Positions 28,046 to 37,036 of a DNA stretch of 41,074 nt are shown piece after piece. Under the pieces are notes generated by a model that saw nothing but the letters and a program-made list of their open reading frames with translations, did no database searches and was not told the DNA's origin. This DNA is from Chloroflexota bacterium. GTDB lineage: Bacteria; Chloroflexota; UBA11872. Each line of letters opens with the position of its first letter. The first letter of the stretch is position 1. The stretch covers positions 1-41,074 of the forward strand of contig JAJDVX010000023.1 of assembly GCA_022825895.1 (NCBI GenBank), in the 5' to 3' direction. A program made the position numbers and the translations under genes.

Positions 28046-28334
28046 CACAGTCGACCAGGAGGCCGACGGCCAGCCCCAAATTAACCAGGGGCCGCTGGGC
28101 GAGAGTCCCTGCTGTCACAAGGCCCACCCCGGCGCGACCCGTCCGGAGCCGCGAGGACTCTCAGGCGTGTTACGACAGGAGTGTCGGGAATTAGGTGCGG
28201 AGCGTGCATAAGGGACGGGTTGTGGGTCATATCACCCGACGGCAGGAGAGCCCTCCGCCACCTGCAGGGCTACGGACCAGTGCTCCTAGACCTCGTGACG
28301 GTCCCGGTCTCCTGGGTAACAGGTGCCGGGCGCG

Positions 28335-28340
28335 TATAAT
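28335..28340 (+). promoter_or_regulatory. -10 element (TATAAT) for the HicB/HicA-like pair
   Basis: A perfect TATAAT lies 33 bp before the GTG start at 28373, at the right distance for a short leader. No good -35 is visible at 17 bp spacing, as is common for regulated toxin-antitoxin promoters. Confidence 0.45.
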
Positions 28341-28372
28341 TGCGACCAAGTCGCTTACGAGGAGGCCATCTG

Positions 28373-28786
28373 GTGTCCCAGGGCTGTAATGTGCCAGACG
28401 GACACGAATTCGACATCGCCTTTTATGTGAACTTCGGGATCCCGCAACCAGGCTTCGTGCACTTGACCTTCATGTATCGCCACGACGAGGACTGGTGGAT
28501 GGGAACATGCCTCGAACTGGGTACGGCCACGTACGACCGTGACCGTGCCACGATGATTCAGGAGTTGCAGGCCTTAGTCGTAGCGGAACTGAATGGCCTT
28601 GAAGCAGACGGGGAACGCGAGCGCGTCTTTCGCGACCGCCAGATCAATCTGCTCCTTTTGCCCCAAACGACCACGGACGACACACCCATTGTCTGGCAGG
28701 CTCCCGTCGTCCAAGTGACCGACCGCACCAGTACACCCCGGTGGACGCCAAAGTCCCATCCCGTACCTGAGGCTGTGTTGGCCTAA
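28373..28786 (+). CDS. hicB: HicB-like antitoxin
   Basis: 137 residues from GTG at 28373, chosen for the GAGGAGG ribosome site 7 bases upstream. The core FVHLTFMYRHDEDWWMGTCL then ELGTATYDRDRATMIQELQA and ELNGLEADGERERVF follows the HicB partial-RNase-H-like fold (WxAxxxELGxxTxGxTxEEAxxNLxEAL). The C-terminal tail is Pro/Thr-rich rather than a clear DNA-binding ribbon. The HicA-like partner begins 5 bp after the stop, so the two are translated together. The expected role is neutralising the mRNA-cleaving toxin and repressing the operon. The antitoxin-first order differs from the classic hicAB order but is known for variants. Confidence 0.7.
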   Translation: MSQGCNVPDGHEFDIAFYVNFGIPQPGFVHLTFMYRHDEDWWMGTCLELGTATYDRDRATMIQELQALVVAELNGLEADGERERVFRDRQINLLLLPQTTTDDTPIVWQAPVVQVTDRTSTPRWTPKSHPVPEAVLA

Positions 28787-28791
28787 TCCGC

Positions 28792-29031
28792 ATGGTCGTT
28801 TCGCCCAAGACCCTGCTGAAGGTCTTTCGCGCTGAACAGTGGAAGGAACGGCCAGGCCGGCATGGCATCCGGTTTACGACAGGCCGTGGGGCTACGTACC
28901 GTAGCGCCACGGTCCCGCTCAAAAACGATCCCATCCCGGCATGGATTCTCGGGCGCATTCTCGGACCCCAGCAAACGGGCTGGGGTCGGCGCGGGCTCGC
29001 AACCCTCCTGCGGAAGCACCGGTTGGGTTAA
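28792..29031 (+). CDS. hicA: HicA-like mRNA interferase toxin
   Basis: 79 residues. SPKTLLKVFRAEQWKERPGR, HGIRFTTGRGATYRSATVPL, KNDPIPAWILGRIL and LATLLRKHRLG follow the double-stranded-RNA-binding-like HicA fold. The usual GSHxxY catalytic His appears as GRHGIRF. The insert GPQQTGWGRRG between the last two helices makes it slightly longer than most HicA. Spacing of 5 bp to the HicB-like gene supports the pair. Divergence lowers certainty. Confidence 0.62.
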   Translation: MVVSPKTLLKVFRAEQWKERPGRHGIRFTTGRGATYRSATVPLKNDPIPAWILGRILGPQQTGWGRRGLATLLRKHRLG

Positions 29032-29705
29032 CCCGTGAGCCCCTTCGGTTGTCCGAATTGACCGGTCGGAAACCAACCGATGGCACTGGCGCGACGACTG
29101 TTCCCACAAGCCCAGTGTTGACTACGAGACGAAGCGGGATCGAAACCCGTAGCCTCTCTGTGCGGAATGTGACCGACGCTCCCTGCAATCGCGCTGGGAG
29201 ATACGCCGACATCGGGGCCGATCTGGGTTCCAGGAGACCCACACGTCATGTGATGCCGGTCTCCGGAACGCCGTACGGAGGAACGCCGAGGCTCTGTCGC
29301 TCCTCGCTGCCCCCAGTGCACTGATCGCCGCCATCGTGACCCTACCCGGTCGTAGTGGGTCGGATCCGTCAGAGCCTGCACGTCCAGTGACCACAGTCGC
29401 TCCCACGATCACAGCGCAGGCTGACCCAACGCTGAGCCCCAGCCCGTACCGACGATGACGCCACGCTCACCCCTGACCGCGGGATCACAGGCTGAGCCCC
29501 ATCCGTCTCAAGGACAGATTTTCGACCCGATAACGGGCGACTCTGTACGAGTACGACTCGTCGCGTCGGATCTCGACAATCCATAGCCTCCCCTAATGGA
29601 GACGACCTGAGGGACTGCCTAAGCCATGCTCTTTGCGCAAGCCTTCGCGACCTACTCCCGTCCTATTCTCATACTCCTGCAGTCCCTTCTCGACGAGCCG
29701 TAGCC
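29032..29705. other. Gene-poor stretch with a tRNA-like T-arm
   Basis: No intact gene seen. A minus frame around 29195-29260 reads QIGPDVGVSPSAIAGSVGHI, which looks like an HTH scrap, next to the tRNA-like piece at 29121-29150. The rest is short frames with no features. Confidence 0.4.
29121..29150 (-). tRNA. tRNA-like T-arm remnant
   Basis: The minus strand reads CTACGGGTTTCGATCCCGCT, with GGG-TTTCGAT-CCC forming a T-arm-like stem-loop. No anticodon or D-arm is attached. It could be a trace of another tRNA-targeted insertion. Confidence 0.3.
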
Positions 29706-30380
29706 TCAGTTTTGACTGGTCCGAAGCCTAAAGAAAGAGTGAAAAATGTCAATTGGAATCAAAGGAGATGATCGGATGTGACGGCTTGACCAGAAGCGAC
29801 TCGGCCTCAATATGCCGGAAAGTCGTAGTGTTTCTTCCTCTCGAGACGTCCTGTGAAGGTACGAGTTTACACTTCCAACAACTCGATGCGTATCCCCGCT
29901 GACGATGTATCCCACCATAAATCCCACGGCGTGATTCCTGGCGTACTTGCCAGCGCGGAACCTATCAATGCCATCTACGACATATCTCCGACGAAGATGT
30001 CGATCCTCCAATGAGATTCTCTTGCACTCAATTATCGCATGCGGATCATGAACGCCGTTAGTGGCCCGCAAACCAACAAACAGCATAGGAATATCCGTCA
30101 CACCATCTGGGACCATAACGGACTCACCGGAGCGAGATTCGGACCCTGGCGAGACGATTACAGTGACCCGCAGGGGAATCCCTAAATGACCGGTCTCCAC
30201 GACCCGTCGCATACCCTCACGAAGATATTCTGTAATTAGGACTTCACCAGTATCGCTCGTGACACTATGTGATGCATAAGACCATCCGTCTTCAATAATG
30301 CTCAAGACAGTTGCGGTAACGTCTTCGCTGAGGTCGATGGGCCTATCACCGACGAGTTGCTCACTGAGAGGAATCTTCAC
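29706..30380 (-). CDS. PD-(D/E)xK-like nuclease partner of the N6-adenine methylase
   Basis: 224 residues. The middle region has VTDIPMLFVGL followed by DPHAIIECKRIS: Asp96 and Glu118-x-Lys120 fit the D...ExK active site of restriction-type nucleases. The first 60 residues are helical (DLSEDVTATVLSIIEDGWSY); the last 40 are basic (LRPSRFWSSRHIRSS). Its ATG overlaps the methylase TGA (ATGA at 30377-30380), so it is translationally coupled to that gene. I infer that it supplies or helps DNA cleavage in a two-gene restriction-modification-like system. AT-rich like its partner. No named family recognised. Confidence 0.75.
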   Translation of the reverse strand: MKIPLSEQLVGDRPIDLSEDVTATVLSIIEDGWSYASHSVTSDTGEVLITEYLREGMRRVVETGHLGIPLRVTVIVSPGSESRSGESVMVPDGVTDIPMLFVGLRATNGVHDPHAIIECKRISLEDRHLRRRYVVDGIDRFRAGKYARNHAVGFMVGYIVSGDTHRVVGSVNSYLHRTSREEETLRLSGILRPSRFWSSRHIRSSPLIPIDIFHSFFRLRTSQN

Positions 30381-33340
30381 ATGCGTGGCTCAGCGATGCT
30401 TTCGGAGATCACCGTATCCGCGTCCTCAAGTGCCGAGACTCTCAGCCAATGACGGCGAGCCGAAGGCTTAATTATGATTACCTCACGTTCTCCATGGACC
30501 CTCAGCTCACGTCTACCTGTGACAAAATTCGACAGCCTGACGTGGAGTCGAAGCCCAATGCGGGTTACCACCTCGTTAAGTGTGCCATGAGGATCTACTG
30601 TAGTGATCGTAGACTCAAGATCCCTATCTTGCAGAACGAAACTGACGATTCTAAGCGGTGACCATGTCGGAAGATCTAGAATCTCGGCCCGCATAGTCTG
30701 TCGATTTCGAGTGCTCAGCCACGATCCGACAGTCTCCAAGAAGGCTTGTGCGTACGCGGTAAGGTGACTGTGATTTGCTGGAATCATGGAGTCGAGACGG
30801 CCGGTATCCCATTGATACCCGGCCCGCTGCAAGCCATCTTCCACAACTATACGGTCTGATCGGTCTAAACCGTAGAGACTCAAGACGGCAGCATCGAGCT
30901 CGCGCCAGTCCATCTCTGTAGGTGCGCTATCCTGGATACGACTGCAAACCTCGAGAAGTTGCCGGCCAGAACTTGATTCTGCACAGTCCTGCAGATCGGG
31001 TACAGGAATGCGAGTCAAGTCAGTCAATAGTAGATTTCGCATCCACAGGCCGAATGCTGATGCTGTCATAAGCAAATACCACGATGCCAATGAAGAGCTT
31101 AGGATTCCAGCCAGAATTCTCGCGGTGCTCCCACTACACGATGAGAATGAAGCGAAAGAGGCGCCATAGTATGCCTTCGTGAAGACCAAGTCCCTCTCGG
31201 ATACGCCAACGACAAGTCTCGGCTCGTCCTTAAGCAAGAACTCCTTTACCAATATAAGGGGCGCCCGATAGACACTGCGATCTCTCGGTCGTTCAGCTCT
31301 CGATTCACCAAAGCGTGGAAGGGACGCCGGAATACTGAAGGACTTGAGATCGTCTTTGGCCAGTAGTGGCAAGTCTCGCAAGTAGCCTGCGTCATTGCTG
31401 CGATCACCGTAGGTGAGGCCCACTCTAAACTCCGTGCCCATCGAATGTAACTGTTCTGCGATAGTGTCGAAGGAGCTGATGAGCCTATCTACGAGATACA
31501 TATCACGTCGTTGGCCAACAAACGCCGTTTTCAGAAGATCTCGATTTCGCTTCCAGTCGCTGAGCGGCAACTCGGTGACGTCACTCGGTGATATCTCGAA
31601 GCTTCTGCTCTTGCTTCCATAAGAAAACCAAGGAATCTGCACGGTCGTCAATTGCTTAGCTCTATTCCCACCATGCCGCCCTAGGAGGATTAACGCTGGC
31701 ATGTTCGCATTGTCAAATAACCAACTCGAAAGATTCGACAGATTAACCAAAGTTACTGGAAGAAGCGGCTCAATAACCTTAGAGACCGCCTTCTGGCCTG
31801 TCCGACTACGGCTAAAGAAAGGCGTGGCACTTAGCACTATTCCAAAGCGAGATTTCGAATGCGTGACATCGAATGCATGGAATACAAAGTCGAGTGCCTC
31901 ACCGCGAGGCTGGCGCGGCATGCGTATGGTGTTCGTGAGCGCACGTGCTGCGGTGCCCTCCTTGCCCTTAAACGTCCAGGGTGGATTACCGACTACCAAA
32001 TCAAATCTGTCCGTACCTGTGTTTTCCATCAACTCCATCTGAAGCCGATCTTTTGTTTCCTTTGCTCGTGCGTCCCCGACCAAGATATTGCTTCCGACGA
32101 TAGGCTTGAATTTGAGACCGGAAAGTGAATAGGGATTTGGATCCAAATCAAGAGCGCATAGATATAAACTCAATGTCGCTACGTGTACTGCAGTCTTGCT
32201 AATATCCACGCCGTAGATCTGGTCTCCCAATGTTGCACGAATCATTTCACGGGTCGGTCGACTACCGGTCGATTTGAAATTCACGAGACGACGGAGAGAC
32301 TCGACAAGAAAAACACCCGATCCACACGTAAGATCCAGGACAGTTTCTTCACCGGTTATATCCGACATAACCTCGTCCAAAATAAGTGACACAAGAGAGA
32401 GCGGTGTGTAGTATATACCTGTTTCCTTAGCTGCCGATCTTCGTGTTTCAGTTTTGTCGGAACTAGTATGTGCGAATTGCTCGTAGATCGCACTAATTAG
32501 TTCGACTGGGATGATGTTGAACTGGTATGGGAAAAAACTGGCTTGACCGGATGCTGGGTCGATTCCCTGCAGGAATCTAGAAATCTCGCTCAGATACGCG
32601 GATTGTAGAATAGTCTTGTCTTCCTCGTCTGGAAACACATCACCATTTATAGTGTCGCGAAGCCAGCGAAATAGGCGCTTCGTCTTCGCTGTGTCCTTCA
32701 ACAGTTGCGCAAGATCCGTCTCGCCGCAGATGAGGCTTAACCGATGTGACGTGATGATGTCACGATCGACCAAGTACTTTACAAATATCGACCTCCCAAT
32801 CAACTCTTGGGCGTCAGATTGAGGCATAGATAGATGTTTCAGATTACTCTCGAGTGACGACAAGTCAGATAACAGGCGCTGATCGACGCTGTGTTTACGA
32901 TTCACCTGAGGAGCCTTCTCCCAAAACTGGCCCGTCTCCATCGATATGCGGCCTGCAAGTGCATCTAAGTCACGAAGTGAGCTGTCTATGTGTTCGAACT
33001 TCTGAATGAGATTGCGGGAAGCATCGTTCTCATCCAATGGCTTGCCAAAGCCGTTATAAAGGTCAATGGTTTCTGGGGATACTACCCACAGGAGAGGCGT
33101 TGAGCCGGTATTCCATATTTCGCGTCGCCACGCTGCAACGGTCTCCTGGTCAGGTGTCGTGTCTTCTGACTTGAAGTAGACACTGAGATCCGATGCACCT
33201 TGCCAGACGGCATCAGGCCTGAAGGCTTCTCCACGATATCCCCGTATAGCCTCTTCGCTTATGCTAACTCCAGAGACAGGTTGGCCACGCGTGGTATATC
33301 CAGTGGCATCCAACACTCGTTCCAGTGTATCGTCAATCAT
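30377..33340 (-). CDS. Large N6-adenine DNA methyltransferase
   Basis: 987 residues. After a helical N-terminal region of about 300 residues, ETGIYYTPLSLVSLI (about 306-320, the YTP motif before motif I) leads to TVLDLTCGSGVFLVESL (motif I, AdoMet binding, about 333-349) and FDLVVGNPPWTFKG (motif IV NPPW, 452-455, catalytic). The C-terminal half (about 540-980) is probably target recognition plus helical spacers. Together these define an N6-adenine methylase of the type IIG/BREX-PglX-like class; no helicase motif is present. The next gene overlaps by 4 bp and is nuclease-like. Clear AT-richness against neighbours suggests horizontal acquisition. Methylation of host DNA is the expected reaction; the site is unknown. 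Confidence 0.9.
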   Translation of the reverse strand: MIDDTLERVLDATGYTTRGQPVSGVSISEEAIRGYRGEAFRPDAVWQGASDLSVYFKSEDTTPDQETVAAWRREIWNTGSTPLLWVVSPETIDLYNGFGKPLDENDASRNLIQKFEHIDSSLRDLDALAGRISMETGQFWEKAPQVNRKHSVDQRLLSDLSSLESNLKHLSMPQSDAQELIGRSIFVKYLVDRDIITSHRLSLICGETDLAQLLKDTAKTKRLFRWLRDTINGDVFPDEEDKTILQSAYLSEISRFLQGIDPASGQASFFPYQFNIIPVELISAIYEQFAHTSSDKTETRRSAAKETGIYYTPLSLVSLILDEVMSDITGEETVLDLTCGSGVFLVESLRRLVNFKSTGSRPTREMIRATLGDQIYGVDISKTAVHVATLSLYLCALDLDPNPYSLSGLKFKPIVGSNILVGDARAKETKDRLQMELMENTGTDRFDLVVGNPPWTFKGKEGTAARALTNTIRMPRQPRGEALDFVFHAFDVTHSKSRFGIVLSATPFFSRSRTGQKAVSKVIEPLLPVTLVNLSNLSSWLFDNANMPALILLGRHGGNRAKQLTTVQIPWFSYGSKSRSFEISPSDVTELPLSDWKRNRDLLKTAFVGQRRDMYLVDRLISSFDTIAEQLHSMGTEFRVGLTYGDRSNDAGYLRDLPLLAKDDLKSFSIPASLPRFGESRAERPRDRSVYRAPLILVKEFLLKDEPRLVVGVSERDLVFTKAYYGASFASFSSCSGSTARILAGILSSSLASWYLLMTASAFGLWMRNLLLTDLTRIPVPDLQDCAESSSGRQLLEVCSRIQDSAPTEMDWRELDAAVLSLYGLDRSDRIVVEDGLQRAGYQWDTGRLDSMIPANHSHLTAYAQAFLETVGSWLSTRNRQTMRAEILDLPTWSPLRIVSFVLQDRDLESTITTVDPHGTLNEVVTRIGLRLHVRLSNFVTGRRELRVHGEREVIIIKPSARRHWLRVSALEDADTVISESIAEPRM

Positions 33341-33469
33341 AGATCGTAGCTATCAAGAAAAGGAAAACAAGTGTGATATGTTGAACGCTGCAAACGATTG
33401 TGCCGCAGGGCCTGAAGTGCACGCCTAATCATTGCAAGTCAGAATTTGTATGCTGTCCACTTTGCAGTC

Positions 33470-36400
33470 TCAGTTGGATTCATATTGCATCCCTATTGCA
33501 AGTATAGCAGCGATTCTACGTGCACAGTCGATAAAGTGTTGTAGTTCATCCGGCTTGAGAGGTCTTCCCAGCACTTTGAGATCCCGATAGGATAGCCACT
33601 TCTTGAGTATTTGGTACCCGCCGAGATTGTACGTCCAGACTCTCTCAGGTACGTTGCTCCAGTAGGCCTGATCGTTCAGGTGGATATCGTAGGTAGTCTG
33701 GCCTAGGACATCTAGAGCGCCGCGTCGGTGCGGGTGTTCCGGGCTCGTGTACGCGCGTTCCACTGCGCGACCCTGGCCCGGCATCACCGCCTGGCCCGAC
33801 CCGAAGTGTCCCCAGCCGGCCGTCAGACGGAAGTCGTCGCCGATCATGTTGCGGCCATGCGTCGTGGCCGGTACCGCAATGGTGACGATCTCAGGGCGAA
33901 GCTGGCCCGTGGTGACGCCGGGAACCGGCGTCTCGGGATCGAGCAGCTCGGCCAACTCCCGCCCGCGTGCGACCGAACCAACGAGGGTCGCGAAAGCCTC
34001 TTCGACCTTGGCCGCCAGTTCGCTGTCTGTTGTCTCGGTCCGGGTAGACAGTTCGGTCCAGTGCGGCAACGGGATGCGCGGCCACTCCATGCGCAGCGCA
34101 CCAGCGTTTGCTTCCCGGTAGTTCGGGTCGTGCAGCACAGCCAAGACGTGGTGGAAGAGGTGCTCGACTGTCAGGTTGAGGTGATCGAGGTAGCGGCGAG
34201 CAGCGGATGTCAGGTTGGGGCGGCGCGAGTTCGGCGGGTCGGTTGCAAATGACTCTTCGTGAAGCCACGCGGGAAACATGCTGACGCCCCATTCGATCAG
34301 GTGAAGCGATGCCAGATTGGGCGTGAAGGTGGCTTGCGGTTCGGTTGCATCCTGCCTGAGTCGAGGGACGGCCGATAGCCACAAGTTTCCAGGAAACGCA
34401 TGTGGCTGATATTCGGGGCGAGGCCGATCAAGTAATCCGCCATCGGATTCCCAGTACAGCCAACGCGTGTCAAACGGCCGATAGGCGTACCGGACAAATC
34501 CGCGTCTCGCAGGACCGCCGCGTTCTAGCAGCGCATCGCGCACCGCCGTCGCGTTGAAGCCGCTAGTGCTTCGCATTGCCGCTGGAAATCGCCGCGCGAT
34601 CTCCGCGTGACTCAGGTCCGGGTCGAAGTAATCGTTAATGCGCGCTCGTAGCCGGTCGAGGTCAGTGTCGACCAAGAACGCGTCGCGGCTGGTTTTCACT
34701 CCCGGAAATGATGTCGGGAACAACTCTGGCAGCGCCGGCCAGTCGAACCACTCCGGGCTGACGGCTATCGGCGCAAACGGCAGCCCCAGTGGCAGGACTG
34801 GCTCGACTCCTCCGTAGAGCGCGTCTGGTGCTGCATCCGCCGTATCCGTAAGCGCTTCGAGCTTGGTCTGACCCCACAGATTGCGGAAAGACACGTCTGA
34901 TGCTGGCGCGTGCTCCGCCTTGCGCACCAACGTAGCGATGGCGGTCCCCACCTGGATGCCGACCGGATCGTCCGGCGTCGAGAAGATGCTCGGATCGGGC
35001 GACCCGTCCGGCGCCACCTTGCCGGTCCGGTACTTGTCGCCGTTCAAGTTGTCGATTCGAATGACGTCAAAGGCGTCCAGGTACCGCTCCCGCATCCCCG
35101 GACACGACAGGCTGTCCAGCCACGAATAGTTCGAGATAAAGCACACCACCCCTTGGCCGGTTTTTTTGGCGATCCGTCGTTCGGCCATGCGGAAGAACCG
35201 CACGTACAGGTCGTTCAGCCCCTGCCCTTCCGGTCGCCGAACTCGTCGGGTCGTGCGGTAGGAGTCCGAGAGCTCTCGTTCCTCGTCCACCGCCATGCCC
35301 GCGAACCCGTTGTACGGCGGATTGCCCAGGATCACCAGGATCGGCTTGTCTTGCTTGACCTCGTCCGCTCGCTCGCGTTCCTCCTCGAACTCGGGAATCG
35401 GCAGCCGCGTTTGCGGCTGCGGTTCCCAGCCCGTCAGCGCGTTGGTCAGGAAGATCCCTGCCCGTTCTTCCCCGTCCTCGGCCAGCGGTGCGTCCAGGTC
35501 CTGCATGGTCAGGTCCACTTGCAAATGCGCTACCACGAACGGCGCCGGCATGATCTCGAACCCGAAAACCCGCGCCATCGCTGCCTGCTTCACCCGCGCC
35601 CCGGTCAGCGCCCCCAGCCCCTGGCCTTCCAGGTTGGCGGCAATCCGCCGCAGCGTTTCCGCCAAGTACGCGCCCGTCCCGCAGCACGGGTCCAGCACGT
35701 ACACGTTCTCCGCCGCCAGCCCGTCGGCGATCCCCAGGTCGTCCTTCAGCGCCCGGTCCACCCGCGCCACCATGTAGCGCACGACCTCCGGCGGCGTGTA
35801 CCAGACGCCCAACTGCTTGCGCAGCGCCGGGTCAAAGGCTTGCAGGAACGGCTCGTAGAAGTAGGTTACGGCCTCTCCCTCGTTGAAGCGTGCGAAGAAG
35901 GCCTCTCGCTCCACCCGGTTCAGCGCAGCCGCCGTCCAGTCCAACACTTCCTCAAGACCCAGCGGCTGCAAGCGACCGGGATCCGAGAGTTGATGGTAGA
36001 GCGCCCGCAGCACCGGCGAGCGCAAATGCCGGACGGCCTCGTACCAACTGAAGACACTGCCGGGTGGCCGTCTCTGTCGCGCCCACAGCACCCAGGCCGA
36101 AAACACGCCGTAGAACAATGTTTGCACCAGCGTCGATTGGAAGAACCGCGCCCCTCGTTCACCCCTGAACTGCACGCCCAGCGCCTCTTCCAGCGCCGCC
36201 CGCACCGCCGCCAGTGGTGATGCGCCGGCCCCCCGCTCGGCCTCCACGGCCTCCACGCGCGCCAGGGCATCCCGCGCGTGCGAGGCCAGCAGGTCGGCCA
36301 GGTCCCGCGGTTCGGACAGCCGCCCCCGATGCGCCAGCACCCGTCGCAGGTACTCGCCCAGTCCGATCCCAACCTGCCGAGCGAAGGCGCGCGGCGTCTG

Positions 36401-36868
36401 CAACTGCCGCTCAAAGTCCTCCGCGTCCGTTACCAACCGGAAGCTCTCCAACGGCGCCGGATTGCCGTGCGCGTCCTCGCCCACCAGCAGGAAGTCCCGG
36501 TAATTCGTCACCAGCACCAACCGGTACCGTCCCCAGTACTTGCTGACCTGAGCACTCTCCGCTGTCAGCCACGCATCGTCGTCCGCCGACTTCACTTCCA
36601 CCACGCCATGCTCGGGCGGCTGCCCGGTGGTCGGCTGGCCGCCGCGCTGGACCTGCCGGGCGGCATACAGGCCGAAGTCGGGATGCCCGGCCCCCTGGTC
36701 CGCCAACTCGCCGACGCAGAAAACCTTAGGCCGCAGTCCGGCGCCGACAGCGTTGATGAGGTTCGCCAGCGGGCCGTAGCTCGACCGTTCCCCCGTGGCG
36801 CCACCCGACGCCCGAATGCGACGTAGGTCGCCCAGATAGGTCTCGACGATGGTGGGGAATCGCGACAT
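33470..36868 (-). CDS. Nuclease-methylase-specificity fusion (type ISP/IIG-like restriction-modification enzyme, no helicase)
   Basis: 1132 residues. The N-terminal GAGHPDFGLYAARQ (Asp64) then GVVEVKSADDDAW (Glu91-x-Lys93) is a PD-(D/E)xK nuclease core. A helical region leads to LGVWYTPPEVVRYMV (about 353), motif I VYVLDPCCGTGAYL (391-399) and motif IV VILGNPPYNGF (NPPY 516-519), an N6-adenine methylase. The C-terminal half ends with GGYQILKKWLSYRDLKVLGR then LKPDELQHFIDCARRIAAIL, the typical ending of the LlaBIII-type ISP specificity domain. Classical type ISP enzymes are about 1600 residues with an SF2 helicase between nuclease and methylase; here that module is missing, so cleavage should not need translocation. 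GC-rich, unlike the methylase downstream. Confidence 0.9.
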   Translation of the reverse strand: MSRFPTIVETYLGDLRRIRASGGATGERSSYGPLANLINAVGAGLRPKVFCVGELADQGAGHPDFGLYAARQVQRGGQPTTGQPPEHGVVEVKSADDDAWLTAESAQVSKYWGRYRLVLVTNYRDFLLVGEDAHGNPAPLESFRLVTDAEDFERQLQTPRAFARQVGIGLGEYLRRVLAHRGRLSEPRDLADLLASHARDALARVEAVEAERGAGASPLAAVRAALEEALGVQFRGERGARFFQSTLVQTLFYGVFSAWVLWARQRRPPGSVFSWYEAVRHLRSPVLRALYHQLSDPGRLQPLGLEEVLDWTAAALNRVEREAFFARFNEGEAVTYFYEPFLQAFDPALRKQLGVWYTPPEVVRYMVARVDRALKDDLGIADGLAAENVYVLDPCCGTGAYLAETLRRIAANLEGQGLGALTGARVKQAAMARVFGFEIMPAPFVVAHLQVDLTMQDLDAPLAEDGEERAGIFLTNALTGWEPQPQTRLPIPEFEEERERADEVKQDKPILVILGNPPYNGFAGMAVDEERELSDSYRTTRRVRRPEGQGLNDLYVRFFRMAERRIAKKTGQGVVCFISNYSWLDSLSCPGMRERYLDAFDVIRIDNLNGDKYRTGKVAPDGSPDPSIFSTPDDPVGIQVGTAIATLVRKAEHAPASDVSFRNLWGQTKLEALTDTADAAPDALYGGVEPVLPLGLPFAPIAVSPEWFDWPALPELFPTSFPGVKTSRDAFLVDTDLDRLRARINDYFDPDLSHAEIARRFPAAMRSTSGFNATAVRDALLERGGPARRGFVRYAYRPFDTRWLYWESDGGLLDRPRPEYQPHAFPGNLWLSAVPRLRQDATEPQATFTPNLASLHLIEWGVSMFPAWLHEESFATDPPNSRRPNLTSAARRYLDHLNLTVEHLFHHVLAVLHDPNYREANAGALRMEWPRIPLPHWTELSTRTETTDSELAAKVEEAFATLVGSVARGRELAELLDPETPVPGVTTGQLRPEIVTIAVPATTHGRNMIGDDFRLTAGWGHFGSGQAVMPGQGRAVERAYTSPEHPHRRGALDVLGQTTYDIHLNDQAYWSNVPERVWTYNLGGYQILKKWLSYRDLKVLGRPLKPDELQHFIDCARRIAAILAIGMQYESN

Positions 36869-37036
36869 GGACAGCCAGGGATTTTCGGATGCGCCTCAGC
36901 GTAGCCGGACGGGACACAGTGCGGCGTCGCCTCTGCAGCTCCAGCGTCGCCCGACGTGACCCGACCGGGCCGTTCCACCGCGCCCGCACACCGGACGAGC
37001 GCTGGACGGTCACGGCCGGACCGGTAGCGTCGGCGT

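Noticed and set aside
34910..36220. Long plus-strand frame opposite the large restriction-modification gene
   Set aside because: A mirror frame of a well-supported gene with clear motifs on the other strand.
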